A DNA stretch of 64,000 nt from DAIMFL01 sp964372215 (GTDB lineage Bacteria > Pseudomonadota > Alphaproteobacteria > Dongiales > Dongiaceae), in NCBI GenBank assembly GCA_964372215.1, contig CAYJQC010000001.1, positions 62,001 to 126,000 on the forward strand, given 5' to 3'. The notes under the pieces are model-generated. The model ran no database searches and was not told the origin of the DNA. It saw nothing but the letters and a program-made list of their open reading frames with translations. The position numbers and the translations under genes are program-made. Of this stretch, positions 7,827 to 16,096 are shown in pieces. Positions within the stretch are counted from its first letter, which is position 1, and every line of letters begins with the position of its first letter.

Positions 7827-10800
7827 TCACTCCGTCTCCGCCGCCAGGTCCTTGACCCGGCGCAGGTCGACCTTGCCGGTGCCGAGCGTCGGCAGCTCGG
7901 CGACGCGGCGGAGATCCGCCGGCTTCGGCAGCCATAGCTTGGGCAGCGCGCACGCGGCCAGCGCGGCGGCGAGCGCCGAAGCCTCGGCCTCGCCGGTATA
8001 GAGCGCCACCAGCCGCTCGCCGCGCGACGCGTCGGGAATGCCGACGACGCAGACCGAGACGACGCCGGAAACCGCGAAGATCACCTCCTCGATCCGGCCA
8101 TGCGGCACCATCTCGCCGGCGATCTTGCTGAAGCGCGCCAGCCGGTCGGTGATGCGGATGAAGCCGTGCTCGTCGATCACGGCGATGTCGCCGGTCGCAT
8201 ACCAGCCGTTGCGGATCGCCTCGGCGGTGCGCGCCGCGTCGCCGAGATAGCCGGTCATCATGCCGGGGCCCTTGACCAGCAGCAGGCCCTCGGCGCCGTC
8301 GGGCAGCTCGGCGAAGCTCTCGGGATCGACGGTCTTCACCGCGACGCCGGGTACGGGATGGCCGACCGTGCCCTGCTTGCCGCCGAGCTGGTGTTCGCCG
8401 GCATGGTCGATGTCGGGCAGGTTGACGGCGATCACCGGCCCCATCTCGGTGGCGCCGTAGCCTTCGAGCGGGCGCACGCCGTACTTGTCGGCGAAGGCCT
8501 GGGCGAGCTCGGGGCGCAGCCGCTCGGCGCCGGTCACGACATAGCGCAGGCTGGCAAAGTCCTCCGGCGCCACCACCCGCATCCAGTTCTGCAGGAAGGT
8601 CGGCGTGCCCAGCAGGAGCGTGGCCTTGTGCTCGCGCACCAGCGGGCCGATCGCCTTGGCGTCGAGCGGATTTGCGTGATAGACCGCCGCCATGCCGGTG
8701 GCGAGCGGCAGGCACAGGGTCGCGGTGAAGCCGAAGGCGTGGAAGAACGGCAGCACTCCGGCGAAGCAGTCGTCGCGCTCGATCCACAGGATCTGCGCCA
8801 CCGCCTCCAGATTGGCGACGATCGCCGCATGGCTCAGCACGACTCCCTTGGGCTCGCCGGTGCTGCCGCTCGAGAACATCACGGTGGCCGGCGGATGGGC
8901 ATCCCTGGGCGCGGTGGACATCTGCCGCAGCAGCAGCCAGCGCGGCGTCGTCCGCGCCGCCAGCCACATCAGCAGCTTCTCGGGCCGGCCGATCTGCTTC
9001 AGCAGGTCCTCGATGAACAGCGCGCCGGCGGGTTCCGCCAGCTTGGCCTTGGCCAGGAAAGCGCGCGAGGTGACGACGGCTGTGATGCCGCAGCGACGGA
9101 TCGCCGAAGCCACGCCCTCGGGCCCGGCGGTGAAGTTGAGATTGACCGGGGTCCGGCCGGCGAACATCAACCCCATGTTGACCAGCGCGCCGCCGACCGA
9201 GGCGGGCAACAGCACGCCGACCATCGGCGCGGCGTTCCGGAAGCGGCGCGCCAACAGCAGCGAACCCACCAGCGCCTGGCCGAAGCTGGCCTTGCGGCCG
9301 GTGGAATCGGCGAGTGCCCGGCGACCCCAGAAGCGTCGCGCGGCGCGCAGGAAGCGCGCATGCACCTGGTCCTCCGCCGTCGGCCGATGTTCCCAGGCAT
9401 GGGAGCCGAGCTCGAGCACGGCGCGGCGCACCTGCCAGGCGGACGGGCGCATCAGCGGCCGGCCGAAGCTGACCGTCACCGGGCGCGGAAACCGGTCGGG
9501 GCGCTTCCAGAAGAACTTGCCGCCCTTGAAGCTGAAGATCGAGCCCCAGACCTGGTCGAGATGCACCGGGATCACCGGCACGTCGAGATCGCCGGCGATC
9601 AGCTCGAGCCCGCGCCGGAACGGCAGGGTGACGCCGGTGCGGCTGATCGCGCCCTCGGCGAAGATGCAGACCACGTGACCGGCCTCGAGCTCGGCGCGGG
9701 CGCGCTCGATCGCCGGGCGGGTCGCCTTGCCGGGCGCCACCGGAATCGCCTTCATGGTCTCGAGCAGCCAGCCGAGCGGCCCCTTGCCGAAGAACCCGGC
9801 CCAGGCCATGAAGCGCACGAAGCGCTGGACGCAGGCGCCGACCAGCAGGCCGTCGACGAAGGAGAGATGGTTGCACACGAGGAGCGCGGGGCCCTTCAGC
9901 GGCACATGCGCGGCGCCGACGATGCGGATGCGGTAGAAACTGTGGGTCAGCAGCCACAGCAGGAAACGGATCAGGAAATCCGGCAGCAGGGTGAGCAGGA
10001 ACGCGGTCACCGCGAAGGTCGCGATGCCGGCGGCCAGCACCTCGGTGCGCGGACCCCAGCCGAGCAGGCTGCCGGAAACCCAGGCCGCCGCCGAGGCAAG
10101 CAGGATGCCGATGGTGTTGAGGAAGTTGTTGCAGGCGATGATGCGGCCGCGCAGGGCCGGTTCGGATTTCTGCTGCAGCAGCGCGTTGAGCGGCACCACG
10201 AACAGGCCGCCGAAGAATCCGAGCGAGCCCAGCGCCAGCATGGCGTGGCCCTGCGATCCGCCATCGGCGGCGAGCCACAGCGCCGAGGCGCCCATGCCGA
10301 GCGAGCCGAGCGGCACCAGGCCGGGCTCGACCTTCTCGCCGGATAGACGGCCGGCGGCGATCGAGCCGACGCCGATGCCGACCGCGATCGCCGCCTGCAG
10401 CAGGCCGGTGCCGGCGCCGTCGAGGCCGAGCTCGTCGCGCCCCAGGCGGATCACCGACATCTGCAGCAGCGCGCCGAGGAACCAGAACCAGGAGATGCCG
10501 AGCACGGTGAGCCACAGCCGGCGGTCGTCGTAGAGCGCCTTCAGCCCGGCGCCGATATCGTCCGCCGGATTGAGCGTGAAGCGGCGGCGCATCGCCGGCG
10601 CCGGGGTCCGGCGCACGAACAGGATGGCGACGAAGCCGGCCACGGCCACGCCGACCATGATCCAGCCGTAGACGTGCAAGCGGCCGACCAGGCCGTCGAA
10701 CAGGAACCCGCCGATGACGGCGCCGAGGATGATCGCCAGGAAGGTGCTGGTCTCGATCAGCGCGTTGCCGCGCGTCAGATCGCGATCGGGCAGCAGCTCG

Positions 10801-11294
10801 GGCAGGATGCCGTACTTGGCCGGGCTGAAGAAGGTCGACTGGGTGGCGGTGAACAGCAGCACGCCCAGCATGACGATCGGCTCGCCCGAGGCCAGGGCAG
10901 GCACCGCCAGCAGCATCGCCACGATTTCCGGCGCCTTGGTCCAGGCCAGCACGCGCGACTTCGCGACGCGGTCGGCGATCTGCCCGGCGACACCGGAGAA
11001 GATCAGGAAGGGCAGGATGAAGGCGGCGCCGGCCAGCGGGATCAAGGTCGCCGGGTCGTGCATCCAATCGCGAGCGGCGAGGTCGGCCGGCAGATCGGCG
11101 CCGATGGTGATCGCGGAGCCGGCGGCCACCGAGGTCGCCGCCAGCACGATCGCGATCTTCAGCAGGTTGTCATTCAGCGCGCCGAGGAACTGCGCGACCA
11201 TCAGCGCGGCGAAGCCGCGGTCGCGCACCAGATGGCCATAGCCGGAGGGCAGCTCGCGGTTCTCGCTTTGCTCGGCGGGTTCTTCGGCGGCCAT
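7827..11294 (-). CDS. aas: LplT-PlsC-acyl-ACP synthetase fusion (Aas-like phospholipid remodelling)
   Basis: 1155 aa, three domains in one chain. Residues 1-430: an MFS transporter of the LplT lysophospholipid type (FAALMVAQFLGALNDNLLKI). Residues 455-640: a PlsC acyltransferase with the H-x4-D motif in NHLSFVD at about 475 and an FAEGAISRTG motif. Residues 650-1150: an AMP-forming acyl-ACP synthetase with FSSGSTGEPKG near 805 and YGATEMGPV. In E. coli LplT and Aas are separate proteins that flip 2-acyl lysophospholipids inward and re-acylate them. Here both steps are joined in one inner-membrane protein, an arrangement I associate with alphaproteobacteria. It is co-transcribed with the tetR gene, whose stop lies 6 bases upstream of this start. 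The symbol is by analogy. Confidence 0.88.
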   Translation of the reverse strand: MAAEEPAEQSENRELPSGYGHLVRDRGFAALMVAQFLGALNDNLLKIAIVLAATSVAAGSAITIGADLPADLAARDWMHDPATLIPLAGAAFILPFLIFSGVAGQIADRVAKSRVLAWTKAPEIVAMLLAVPALASGEPIVMLGVLLFTATQSTFFSPAKYGILPELLPDRDLTRGNALIETSTFLAIILGAVIGGFLFDGLVGRLHVYGWIMVGVAVAGFVAILFVRRTPAPAMRRRFTLNPADDIGAGLKALYDDRRLWLTVLGISWFWFLGALLQMSVIRLGRDELGLDGAGTGLLQAAIAVGIGVGSIAAGRLSGEKVEPGLVPLGSLGMGASALWLAADGGSQGHAMLALGSLGFFGGLFVVPLNALLQQKSEPALRGRIIACNNFLNTIGILLASAAAWVSGSLLGWGPRTEVLAAGIATFAVTAFLLTLLPDFLIRFLLWLLTHSFYRIRIVGAAHVPLKGPALLVCNHLSFVDGLLVGACVQRFVRFMAWAGFFGKGPLGWLLETMKAIPVAPGKATRPAIERARAELEAGHVVCIFAEGAISRTGVTLPFRRGLELIAGDLDVPVIPVHLDQVWGSIFSFKGGKFFWKRPDRFPRPVTVSFGRPLMRPSAWQVRRAVLELGSHAWEHRPTAEDQVHARFLRAARRFWGRRALADSTGRKASFGQALVGSLLLARRFRNAAPMVGVLLPASVGGALVNMGLMFAGRTPVNLNFTAGPEGVASAIRRCGITAVVTSRAFLAKAKLAEPAGALFIEDLLKQIGRPEKLLMWLAARTTPRWLLLRQMSTAPRDAHPPATVMFSSGSTGEPKGVVLSHAAIVANLEAVAQILWIERDDCFAGVLPFFHAFGFTATLCLPLATGMAAVYHANPLDAKAIGPLVREHKATLLLGTPTFLQNWMRVVAPEDFASLRYVVTGAERLRPELAQAFADKYGVRPLEGYGATEMGPVIAVNLPDIDHAGEHQLGGKQGTVGHPVPGVAVKTVDPESFAELPDGAEGLLLVKGPGMMTGYLGDAARTAEAIRNGWYATGDIAVIDEHGFIRITDRLARFSKIAGEMVPHGRIEEVIFAVSGVVSVCVVGIPDASRGERLVALYTGEAEASALAAALAACALPKLWLPKPADLRRVAELPTLGTGKVDLRRVKDLAAETE

Positions 11295-11300
11295 CGCAAC

Positions 11301-11897
11301 CTACTTCGACTCCGGCGTGGGGCCGGCGGCGCGCAGCGCCGCGGCGGCAATCTCGGGCAGATGATCGGCGAGACGCAACTCCGGCCGCCGATGCAGCACA
11401 TGGAGTGCCGGCTGATACACGGCGCCGAGGATCGCGGCGGTCCGCAGGCCGGTATCGCCGGGCACCAGCTCGCCCGCCTCGATCGCCGCGGCGACCAGCC
11501 GCTCGAGCACCGCGAACGGGTTCGGTCGCGCCGGATCGATCGACCGGGCGGGCCCATGCTGGTTCAGCAGCAGGAAGGCGAACAAGGCGCGGTTGTCGTC
11601 GAAGGCGAGGCAGAAGACGCGCACCATCGCGCGCAGCTGGCCGGCGAAGCCGCGGGCACCGGCGGCGGCGGAGTCGAGGCGGACCGACCAGGCTTCGATG
11701 TTGTCCTGGAAGATCTCGCTGGCCAGTGCCTCCTTGCCGTCGAAGTGGCGGTACATCGCGCCTTCGGTCAGGCCGGCGCGGCGCGCGATGTCGCGCACCG
11801 AGGCGCCGGCATAGCCCCGCTCGGCGAACTCGGCGACGGCCGCGGCGACGATCCGCGCCGGTGTGCCATCGTCGCGATAGGGCTTGGATTTCACCAT
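11301..11897 (-). CDS. TetR family regulator of the Aas-like gene
   Basis: 198 aa. Residues 10-60 are a TetR helix-turn-helix (RIVAAAVAEFAERGYAGASVRDIARRAGLTEGAMYRHF, shown here in two parts: the first helix to GYAGAS, then the recognition helix TEGAMYRHF). The rest is a variable helical ligand-binding domain. It is the first gene of a two-gene unit with the phospholipid-remodelling fusion, and a 16-bp palindrome sits 13 bases before its start. Autoregulation and control of the downstream gene in response to an acyl-CoA, fatty acid or lysolipid is the natural reading. The ligand is inferred from the target alone. Confidence 0.88.
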   Translation of the reverse strand: MVKSKPYRDDGTPARIVAAAVAEFAERGYAGASVRDIARRAGLTEGAMYRHFDGKEALASEIFQDNIEAWSVRLDSAAAGARGFAGQLRAMVRVFCLAFDDNRALFAFLLLNQHGPARSIDPARPNPFAVLERLVAAAIEAGELVPGDTGLRTAAILGAVYQPALHVLHRRPELRLADHLPEIAAAALRAAGPTPESK

Positions 11898-11909
11898 GGC
11901 CTCGATAGT

Positions 11910-11925
11910 GTAAACGGCTGTTTAC
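11910..11925. promoter_or_regulatory. Palindromic operator upstream of tetR
   Basis: GTAAAC-GGCT-GTTTAC, a perfect 6-bp inverted repeat with a 4-bp centre, 13 bases upstream of the tetR start codon and in the only AT-rich patch there. The size and position fit a TetR dimer site overlapping the promoter or leader. It could also be read by the divergent PRC-barrel gene. Confidence 0.65.
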
Positions 11926-11984
11926 GGGAAAACATGTGGCATCGCCGCACCGGTGTCAACGCCGTGTCACGGAAGCGCCGCCGC

Positions 11985-12009
11985 GGAACCTTCGGCCGCG
12001 CCGCCCATT
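11985..12009 (+). promoter_or_regulatory. Possible EcfG-type promoter for the PRC-barrel gene (one mismatch)
   Basis: GGAAC at 11985-11989, 17 bases, then ATT at 12007-12009 where the EcfG consensus has GTT. The spacing equals that of the clear EcfG promoters downstream in this window, but the -10 mismatch lowers confidence. Confidence 0.4.
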
Positions 12010-12056
12010 GGTCTTCCCGAGTGCAAGACGCCACTCGCACGAAATGGAGGACACAC

Positions 12057-12872
12057 ATGAAACTGCTTCTCGCTTCCACCGCCTTGACCCTGTCGATGGG
12101 TCTGGCACAGGTCGGTTATGCCGACGACGCTGCGCCGCTGCCACCGGCCGAAACCGCGGCGCCGGCCGCGAACGCGGCCGATCCCGTTGTGACCGGGTCG
12201 GGCACCGCGATGCTGGCGCCGGGCGCCATGCTGGCCAGCGACCTGATCGGCGCCGATGTGATCGGCCCGAACGGCGACGACGTCGGCACCGTGGACGACC
12301 TCGTGCTCGACGCCGGCGGCAAGATCGAGCAGGTGATCATCGCCGACGGTGCGATCTTCGGTCTCGGCGGCAAGAACGTCGCTGTCGACTATCGCGGCTC
12401 GCAGCTCGGACATGCCGGCACCGGCATGACGACCGGGAACGCGACCGCCGTCGAGCCGTCGACCGCTGCGCCGACGACCACCAGCGGCACCGCCACGGGC
12501 ACGGAGATTCCCGGTGCGCCGGACGAGCCGGTGATCCGCGTCAGCCTGACCGACGACGCGCTCGGCCGGGCGGCGGAGTTCGACAAGTCAGCGCTCGAGC
12601 AGCAGGGCGACCGGCTCGCCAGCTCGTATCTCGACCGCGACGTGACGCTTGCCTCGGGCGATGCCAAAGGCGAGGTCAGCGACCTCCTGCTCGATCAGAG
12701 CGGCACGGTGAAGTACGCGATCATCTCGTTCGGTGGCGTGCTCAACATGGGCGGCACCAAGGTCGCCGTCGGCATCGACCAGCTGAGTGGCGCGCCCGAG
12801 GGCGAGCCGATGCGGCTGGCGATGACCGAGGCCGAGCTCGAGGCGGCGCCGAAGTTCGACCCGCGGCGGTGA
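12057..12872 (+). CDS. Exported protein with two PRC-barrel domains
   Basis: 271 aa. The reading frame is open far upstream, but the ATG at 12057 has TGGAGG 7 bases before it and starts a clear Sec signal peptide (MKLLLASTALTLSMGLAQVGYA). After an Ala/Pro-rich linker come two PRC-barrel domains, at about residues 60-120 (LIGADVIGPNGDDVGTVDDL) and 190-255 (YLDRDVTLASGDAKGEVSDL), each a small beta-barrel often found in stress-related envelope proteins. Function is unknown beyond that. It lies at the edge of the stress-response island and has a near-match EcfG promoter, so induction under general stress is plausible. A long GC-rich hairpin follows. Confidence 0.85.
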   Translation: MKLLLASTALTLSMGLAQVGYADDAAPLPPAETAAPAANAADPVVTGSGTAMLAPGAMLASDLIGADVIGPNGDDVGTVDDLVLDAGGKIEQVIIADGAIFGLGGKNVAVDYRGSQLGHAGTGMTTGNATAVEPSTAAPTTTSGTATGTEIPGAPDEPVIRVSLTDDALGRAAEFDKSALEQQGDRLASSYLDRDVTLASGDAKGEVSDLLLDQSGTVKYAIISFGGVLNMGGTKVAVGIDQLSGAPEGEPMRLAMTEAELEAAPKFDPRR

Positions 12873-12924
12873 TCGACTGACCGCCGTAACGACCGAGGCG
12901 CCGCCGAGCCGGCGCCGCTGACGG

Positions 12925-12953
12925 GGCCCGGCCGGCTGCCTGCCGGTCGGGCC
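12925..12953 (+). terminator. Hairpin after the PRC-barrel gene
   Basis: GGCCCGGCCGGC and GCCGGTCGGGCC pair over 12 bp with a single G-U. A short TTC follows but no true T-run. Together with the hairpin at 13083 it is the only structure I see in the gene-free 12873-13296 stretch. Confidence 0.4.
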
Positions 12954-13082
12954 TTCGACTGCCGAGCGCGAAGCGTTCGACAAGTTCGGCGTCGGCGAGG
13001 CAGCGATCAATTTCGACTCCCCACGGGAACAGGCGTCAGGCGCTGGTCGCCAGGTAGGCGCATCGCCGGTGCGCCGGACGCG

Positions 13083-13113
13083 AAACGCCGGCAGGCAGCG
13101 CCTGCCGGCGTTT
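13083..13113. terminator. Perfect 13-bp hairpin between convergent genes
   Basis: AAACGCCGGCAGG / CCTGCCGGCGTTT with a 5-base loop. The arms begin with AAA and end with TTT, so each strand shows a short T-run after a GC stem. Position between the convergent PRC-barrel gene and the minus-strand gene ending at 13297 fits a bidirectional terminator. Confidence 0.65.
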
Positions 13114-13296
13114 CTGCACCTGCCGCCGGGGAGCGGCCGATGCTGCGGGAAGCTGGCTCCGGCCCGGCCCGGGGCGGGGGAGGCGGGCCGACCGGGCCGG
13201 AGCCGCAGGAACTGCCGGCATGGGGGGACGCCGGCAATCGTCTGCGGAGTTGTGAACGCTTGGCTCGGCCAGTCGTTCCGGCCGGCGTCGCGCGGT

Positions 13297-13734
13297 TCAG
13301 CGCGGCCGTTCGGTCAGGCTGCCGAGGATCTGCTTGAGCGCGCCGGGGTTGAGGCCGGCGGCGACGCCACCCACCAGCGCCAGCACCGTCGCGGGGACGG
13401 CGTTCTTCGGCAGCTCGCGCTGCAGCAGCGCGACCAGCACGGCCGCGACCTCGCCCTCGCCGGAGGCTGGCGCCGCTGGCGCCGATGCCGCGGCGCTGCC
13501 GCCCATGCGCGATCTCACGAGAATTCCGAGGAGAAGCGCCGCCGCCAGGAACGCCGCGGCGGTGATCGACGCGGCGGCGAGCGCGCCGTACCCGGCCTGG
13601 AGGTGCAGATAGAGTGCGAAGGCCAGGCAGCACAGGCCGACCAGGCCGAGCGCCGCCGCCGCGAGCAACAGCCCGGCGGTCAGCGCCAGCCCGGCGACCT
13701 CGCGCCCGAAAATCGCGGACAAGGTTCTGGACAT
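13297..13734 (-). CDS. Small integral membrane protein (phage-holin/DUF1469-like layout)
   Basis: 145 aa. A short N-terminal amphipathic piece (MSRTLSAIFGREVAGLA) is followed by two hydrophobic helices (about 15-40 and 50-73), an Ala/Ser/Gly linker, and a C-terminal hydrophobic segment. The layout resembles the holin-X/DUF1469 superfamily proteins that accompany DUF883 (YqjD/ElaB) genes as YqjE does in E. coli. Here it begins 7 bases after the DUF883 stop and is clearly co-transcribed. I infer an inner-membrane stress-associated role from that partner. I cannot assign a biochemical function. Confidence 0.7.
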   Translation of the reverse strand: MSRTLSAIFGREVAGLALTAGLLLAAAALGLVGLCCLAFALYLHLQAGYGALAAASITAAAFLAAALLLGILVRSRMGGSAAASAPAAPASGEGEVAAVLVALLQRELPKNAVPATVLALVGGVAAGLNPGALKQILGSLTERPR

Positions 13735-13741
13735 GCGGCGC

Positions 13742-14032
13742 TCAGCGCCGGATCAGCGAGCCGATGACGAAACCGACGCCGGCGGCCACCAGCACGCTGG
13801 TCAGGGGATTGGCCTCGATCTGGCGGGCCGCGACGGAATAGCTCTTTTCACCGGCGGCGGAAACCGAGGCCATGGCCGAACGTGCCGCGGCGGCGGCGCC
13901 ATCGGCGGCGCGGTCGGCGCCGTTGCGCAACTCGCCGGCAACCGACCCGCGCAGCGACTTCAGGTCGTCGCGCAGGGCGCTCAGATCTTCCTTGAGGGTC
14001 TCGATATCGGCGGAAATATCGGCAGCGGCCAT
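13742..14032 (-). CDS. DUF883 (YqjD/ElaB) family membrane-anchored stress protein
   Basis: 96 aa from the ATG at 14032, chosen because GGAG lies 8 bases before it and the family N-terminus starts MAAADISADIETLKEDLSAL. Alternative starts at 14044 and 14083 have no ribosome site. A heptad-rich helix (1-35) leads to an Ala-rich segment and a C-terminal membrane anchor with the family's glycine zipper end (NPLTSVLVAAGVGFVIGSLIRR, given to its last residues). YqjD-type proteins tether to the inner membrane and bind ribosomes in stationary phase. An EcfG-type promoter lies upstream, so it should be under general stress control with its downstream membrane partner. Confidence 0.85.
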   Translation of the reverse strand: MAAADISADIETLKEDLSALRDDLKSLRGSVAGELRNGADRAADGAAAAARSAMASVSAAGEKSYSVAARQIEANPLTSVLVAAGVGFVIGSLIRR

Positions 14033-14076
14033 CTCGGTCTCCATCGGCTGTTTGAAACTAAAGTCGATGGATTGAC

Positions 14077-14102
14077 AACGCATGCCATGGAGCCATGGTT
14101 CC
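14077..14102 (-). promoter_or_regulatory. EcfG-type promoter of the DUF883 operon
   Basis: On the minus strand GGAAC (14102-14098), 18 bases, GTT (14079-14077); counted to the extended -10 this is GGAAC-N17-CGTT, inside the published EcfG consensus of GGAAC-N16/17-cGTT. It lies 45 bases upstream of the chosen start codon. Confidence 0.7.
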
Positions 14103-14118
14103 CGGCTCGACGCGACTC

Positions 14119-14364
14119 TCAGGAGGTGGCGTCGTCCCGGGGCTTGCGCAGCACCTTCAGCAGTCGATCGGGTACCGGCTCGTCGACGACATCTGCGTAG
14201 TCACGGCGCAGCTCCGCACCAATCGGGCCGACATCACCCTCCGGTGGCAGCGACCGCCCGTTGGCGCCGCGGCCGTGGGGCGACATCTTGCTGCCGTCCT
14301 GGCTGTTTCGCTTTCTGGTCACCTTTCTCACCGACGTACGTTTCCGCCAGACACCTCGCAGCAT
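14119..14364 (-). CDS. nepR: NepR family anti-sigma factor
   Basis: The C-terminal half carries the NepR signature IGAELRRDYADVVDEPVPDR followed by LLKVLRK, which forms the two helices that clamp EcfG sigma factors. NepR holds EcfG inactive until phosphorylated PhyR titrates it away. The start is uncertain: ATG at 14364 (81 aa, weak GGGAC site), ATG at 14394, TTG at 14409, and ATG at 14286 (55 aa) are all in frame, and known NepRs are about 60-70 aa. A clean EcfG promoter lies upstream, giving the usual negative feedback. It is downstream of ecfG rather than upstream as in the common phyR-nepR-ecfG order, and phyR is not in the window. Confidence 0.85.
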   Translation of the reverse strand: MLRGVWRKRTSVRKVTRKRNSQDGSKMSPHGRGANGRSLPPEGDVGPIGAELRRDYADVVDEPVPDRLLKVLRKPRDDATS

Positions 14365-14422
14365 GTCTGGTCCCGTCCGATCGCTCGGCGACATGACGTC
14401 CGCCGACAATACTATAACAATG

Positions 14423-14447
14423 AACTATGAACCCTTCGGATTGTTCC
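14423..14447 (-). promoter_or_regulatory. EcfG-type promoter of nepR
   Basis: Minus strand GGAAC (14447-14443), exactly 17 bases, GTT (14425-14423), within an AT-rich patch. A start site about 8 bases on would fall near 14415, so the TTG at 14409 would be almost leaderless and a later ATG is more likely the nepR start. Confidence 0.75.
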
Positions 14448-14554
14448 GCACGCCCGGAGTTGTGTCCCGTGACATTGAAAGGGCGCCCGACGACTGGTTC
14501 GATCGACGCGCCTGTGATGTCGCAGGCGACCGCCCAGGCGACCTCGCCACGGAT

Positions 14555-14586
14555 GGACGGGCCCAGGGACGGACGGGCCCAGGGAC
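14555..14586. repeat. 16-bp tandem duplication between nepR and ecfG
   Basis: GGACGGGCCCAGGGAC occurs twice in direct tandem in the gap after the ecfG stop. It is likely a slippage product and I see no gene or promoter in it. Confidence 0.6.
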
Positions 14587-14637
14587 GGATGGACCGGAGG
14601 CGCTGAAGCGATGCGCGGCGGCCCATCCGCCGGCCGG

Positions 14638-15363
14638 TCAGCCTTGGTTGCCGATGATCCGCTCGACCTCGTCGAGGATTCCCTCGCCGACGACACCCGC
14701 GGCGGTGCGGCAGGTCGCACGGGCCGGACAGCGCCCGTCCGCGAGCATGCTCTCGAGCGCCGCGCGCGCGCGCGCCACCCTGCTCTTGATGGTTCCGACG
14801 GCGCAGCCGCAGATCGCGGCGGCTTCCTCGTAGGGCAGGCCGCCGGCGCCGACCAGGATGAGGGCTTCGCGCTGCGGCGTCGGCAGGCACAGCAGGGCGC
14901 GCTGGAGATCCGAGAGCTGCAGCTGCTTCTCCTGCGCCGCCGGCGTCGCCAGGCGCTGCTCGGCGGCTTCCTGGTTCCACTCGCCCTTGAAGCGCGCGCG
15001 GCGCATCTGCGACAGGAAGACGTTTCGCAGGATGATGAAGGTCCAGGCGCGCATGTTGGTGCCGGCGCGGAAACTGCCGCGCGCCGCCCAGGCCTTGAGC
15101 AGGGTGTCCTGCACCAGATCGTCGGCCATGTCGCGTCCGCCGCAAAGGCTGCGGGCAAAGGCACGGAGCTGCGGGATGAGAGCCTCGAGTTCGACCCTGA
15201 ACTCGTCCTCGATCAAGGGAGACGGGGCCGTGAAGGCGGTCCGCTCGCACTCTGCGTCGGTCACGGCCGGATCGGCCCCGAAGGACTGCAGCAGGCCGGT
15301 CGACGCGGAGTCCTCGGACATTTCGGTCCCGGAACTCGGGTGGCTGGCACAGTTGATCAACAT
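14638..15363 (-). CDS. ecfG: EcfG-type extracytoplasmic function sigma factor (general stress response)
   Basis: 241 aa from the ATG at 15363, with GAGAGGT 8 bases upstream; a second ATG at 15321 would trim 14 residues. Sigma region 2 (LRAFARSLCGGRDMADDLVQ, then DTLLKAW and NMRAWTFIILRN) and region 4 (LPTPQREALILVGAGGLPYE, then IKSRVARARAAL) match the EcfG/RpoE2/SigT group, including the QMRRARFKGEW segment between regions. EcfG directs the alphaproteobacterial general stress response and is freed from NepR by phosphorylated PhyR. Target promoters of the matching GGAAC-GTT type precede several neighbouring genes. I found no such promoter before ecfG itself. The N-terminal 55 residues are an unconserved extension. 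Confidence 0.9.
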   Translation of the reverse strand: MLINCASHPSSGTEMSEDSASTGLLQSFGADPAVTDAECERTAFTAPSPLIEDEFRVELEALIPQLRAFARSLCGGRDMADDLVQDTLLKAWAARGSFRAGTNMRAWTFIILRNVFLSQMRRARFKGEWNQEAAEQRLATPAAQEKQLQLSDLQRALLCLPTPQREALILVGAGGLPYEEAAAICGCAVGTIKSRVARARAALESMLADGRCPARATCRTAAGVVGEGILDEVERIIGNQG

Positions 15364-15985
15364 TTGGCGACCTCTCTTTCCGTGCGCGCGCCGGTCGTCC
15401 AGGCGCACGCTGCGCAGTTGGCGATTGTTCTGGGTGTTGTGCGAATGGGCCCGGGAGGGATTTCTTTCCCGGACCGGGGGATCTGCATGTGTCAGGTGAC
15501 TGGCGTCATCTCGATCTCCTTGGTGATCAGGCGACGAATGTCGGAATTGCAGCTTCGCCCATGGTGGCGGAGGAAGCGGCAGGCAAACCGGGGAAGCCAG
15601 GTGCCGAACCCCTGTACCGGCTCCGTAGCCGCCGACACGCATTCGTCGGCCGCAGGACAGCGCGGGAAAAGAATTCCGCGCCACGGGGGTGTCTCGATCT
15701 CGATCATGCCGCAGCACGAAGCGCGTCCCCAGGTCACTCAATCTGGGTGTGCGGTACTCTCGATGCGCGTGTCATTCCTGTGATGCGGGAGCTTCGGTTG
15801 TGACGAAGCGCACATCTCGTGTGATAATCGGCCTTCTCGGAATCCCCCTGCATAATGTGTGTTCTTGCGCGCGGCGAATTGTGGCGACATTCGGGCAGGC
15901 GGTCGCGCGATATTGGCTCGCATCCCCTGGATGTTATGCCGCGGCATTGCCGTGCTCCGCGTCGCATGCGGGTTCCGACAAGAGA

Positions 15986-16022
15986 GCAGCCCGCACTGGA
16001 AATAATTCCCAGCGCGGGCTGC
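15986..16022. repeat. Inverted repeat downstream of csbD
   Basis: GCAGCCCGC (15986-15994) and GCGGGCTGC (16014-16022) pair perfectly, and CTGG/CCCAG can extend the pairing inward around an AT-rich loop. No T-run follows. Confidence 0.45.
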
Positions 16023-16046
16023 GCAGGCACCTTGCCGCGTGGCGGT

Positions 16047-16082
16047 CATGATCGAGCCGGATCGCGTCCCGGCCCGATCATG
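16047..16082 (-). terminator. Hairpin just after csbD
   Basis: CATGATCG and CGATCATG enclose GCCGG/CCGGC with one mismatch between the two stems. It starts 14 bases past the csbD stop in its direction of transcription. There is no T-run, so a terminator role rests on position. Confidence 0.45.
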
Positions 16083-16096
16083 TTGCGGCGTCTTGC

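Larger units (their letters stand above)
15364..16096. other. 733-base gene-free stretch between ecfG and csbD
   Basis: Open frames here are short and of atypical composition, and none has a recognisable product or a good ribosome site. It holds the ecfG leader and two inverted repeats near the csbD end (15986-16022 and 16047-16082, listed separately). No GGAAC/GTT promoter pair was found before ecfG. Confidence 0.5.

Noticed and set aside
7498..11067. Very long open frames antisense or out of frame to the Aas-like gene (minus 7498-11067 and plus 8100-10346)
   Set aside because: Composition is Arg/Pro/Gln/His/Gly-rich without any motif; they mirror the real gene and arise from third-position GC bias.
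10674..12056. Upstream extension of the PRC-barrel open frame
   Set aside because: It runs antisense through tetR and the Aas-like gene; the signal peptide and ribosome site fix the start at 12057.
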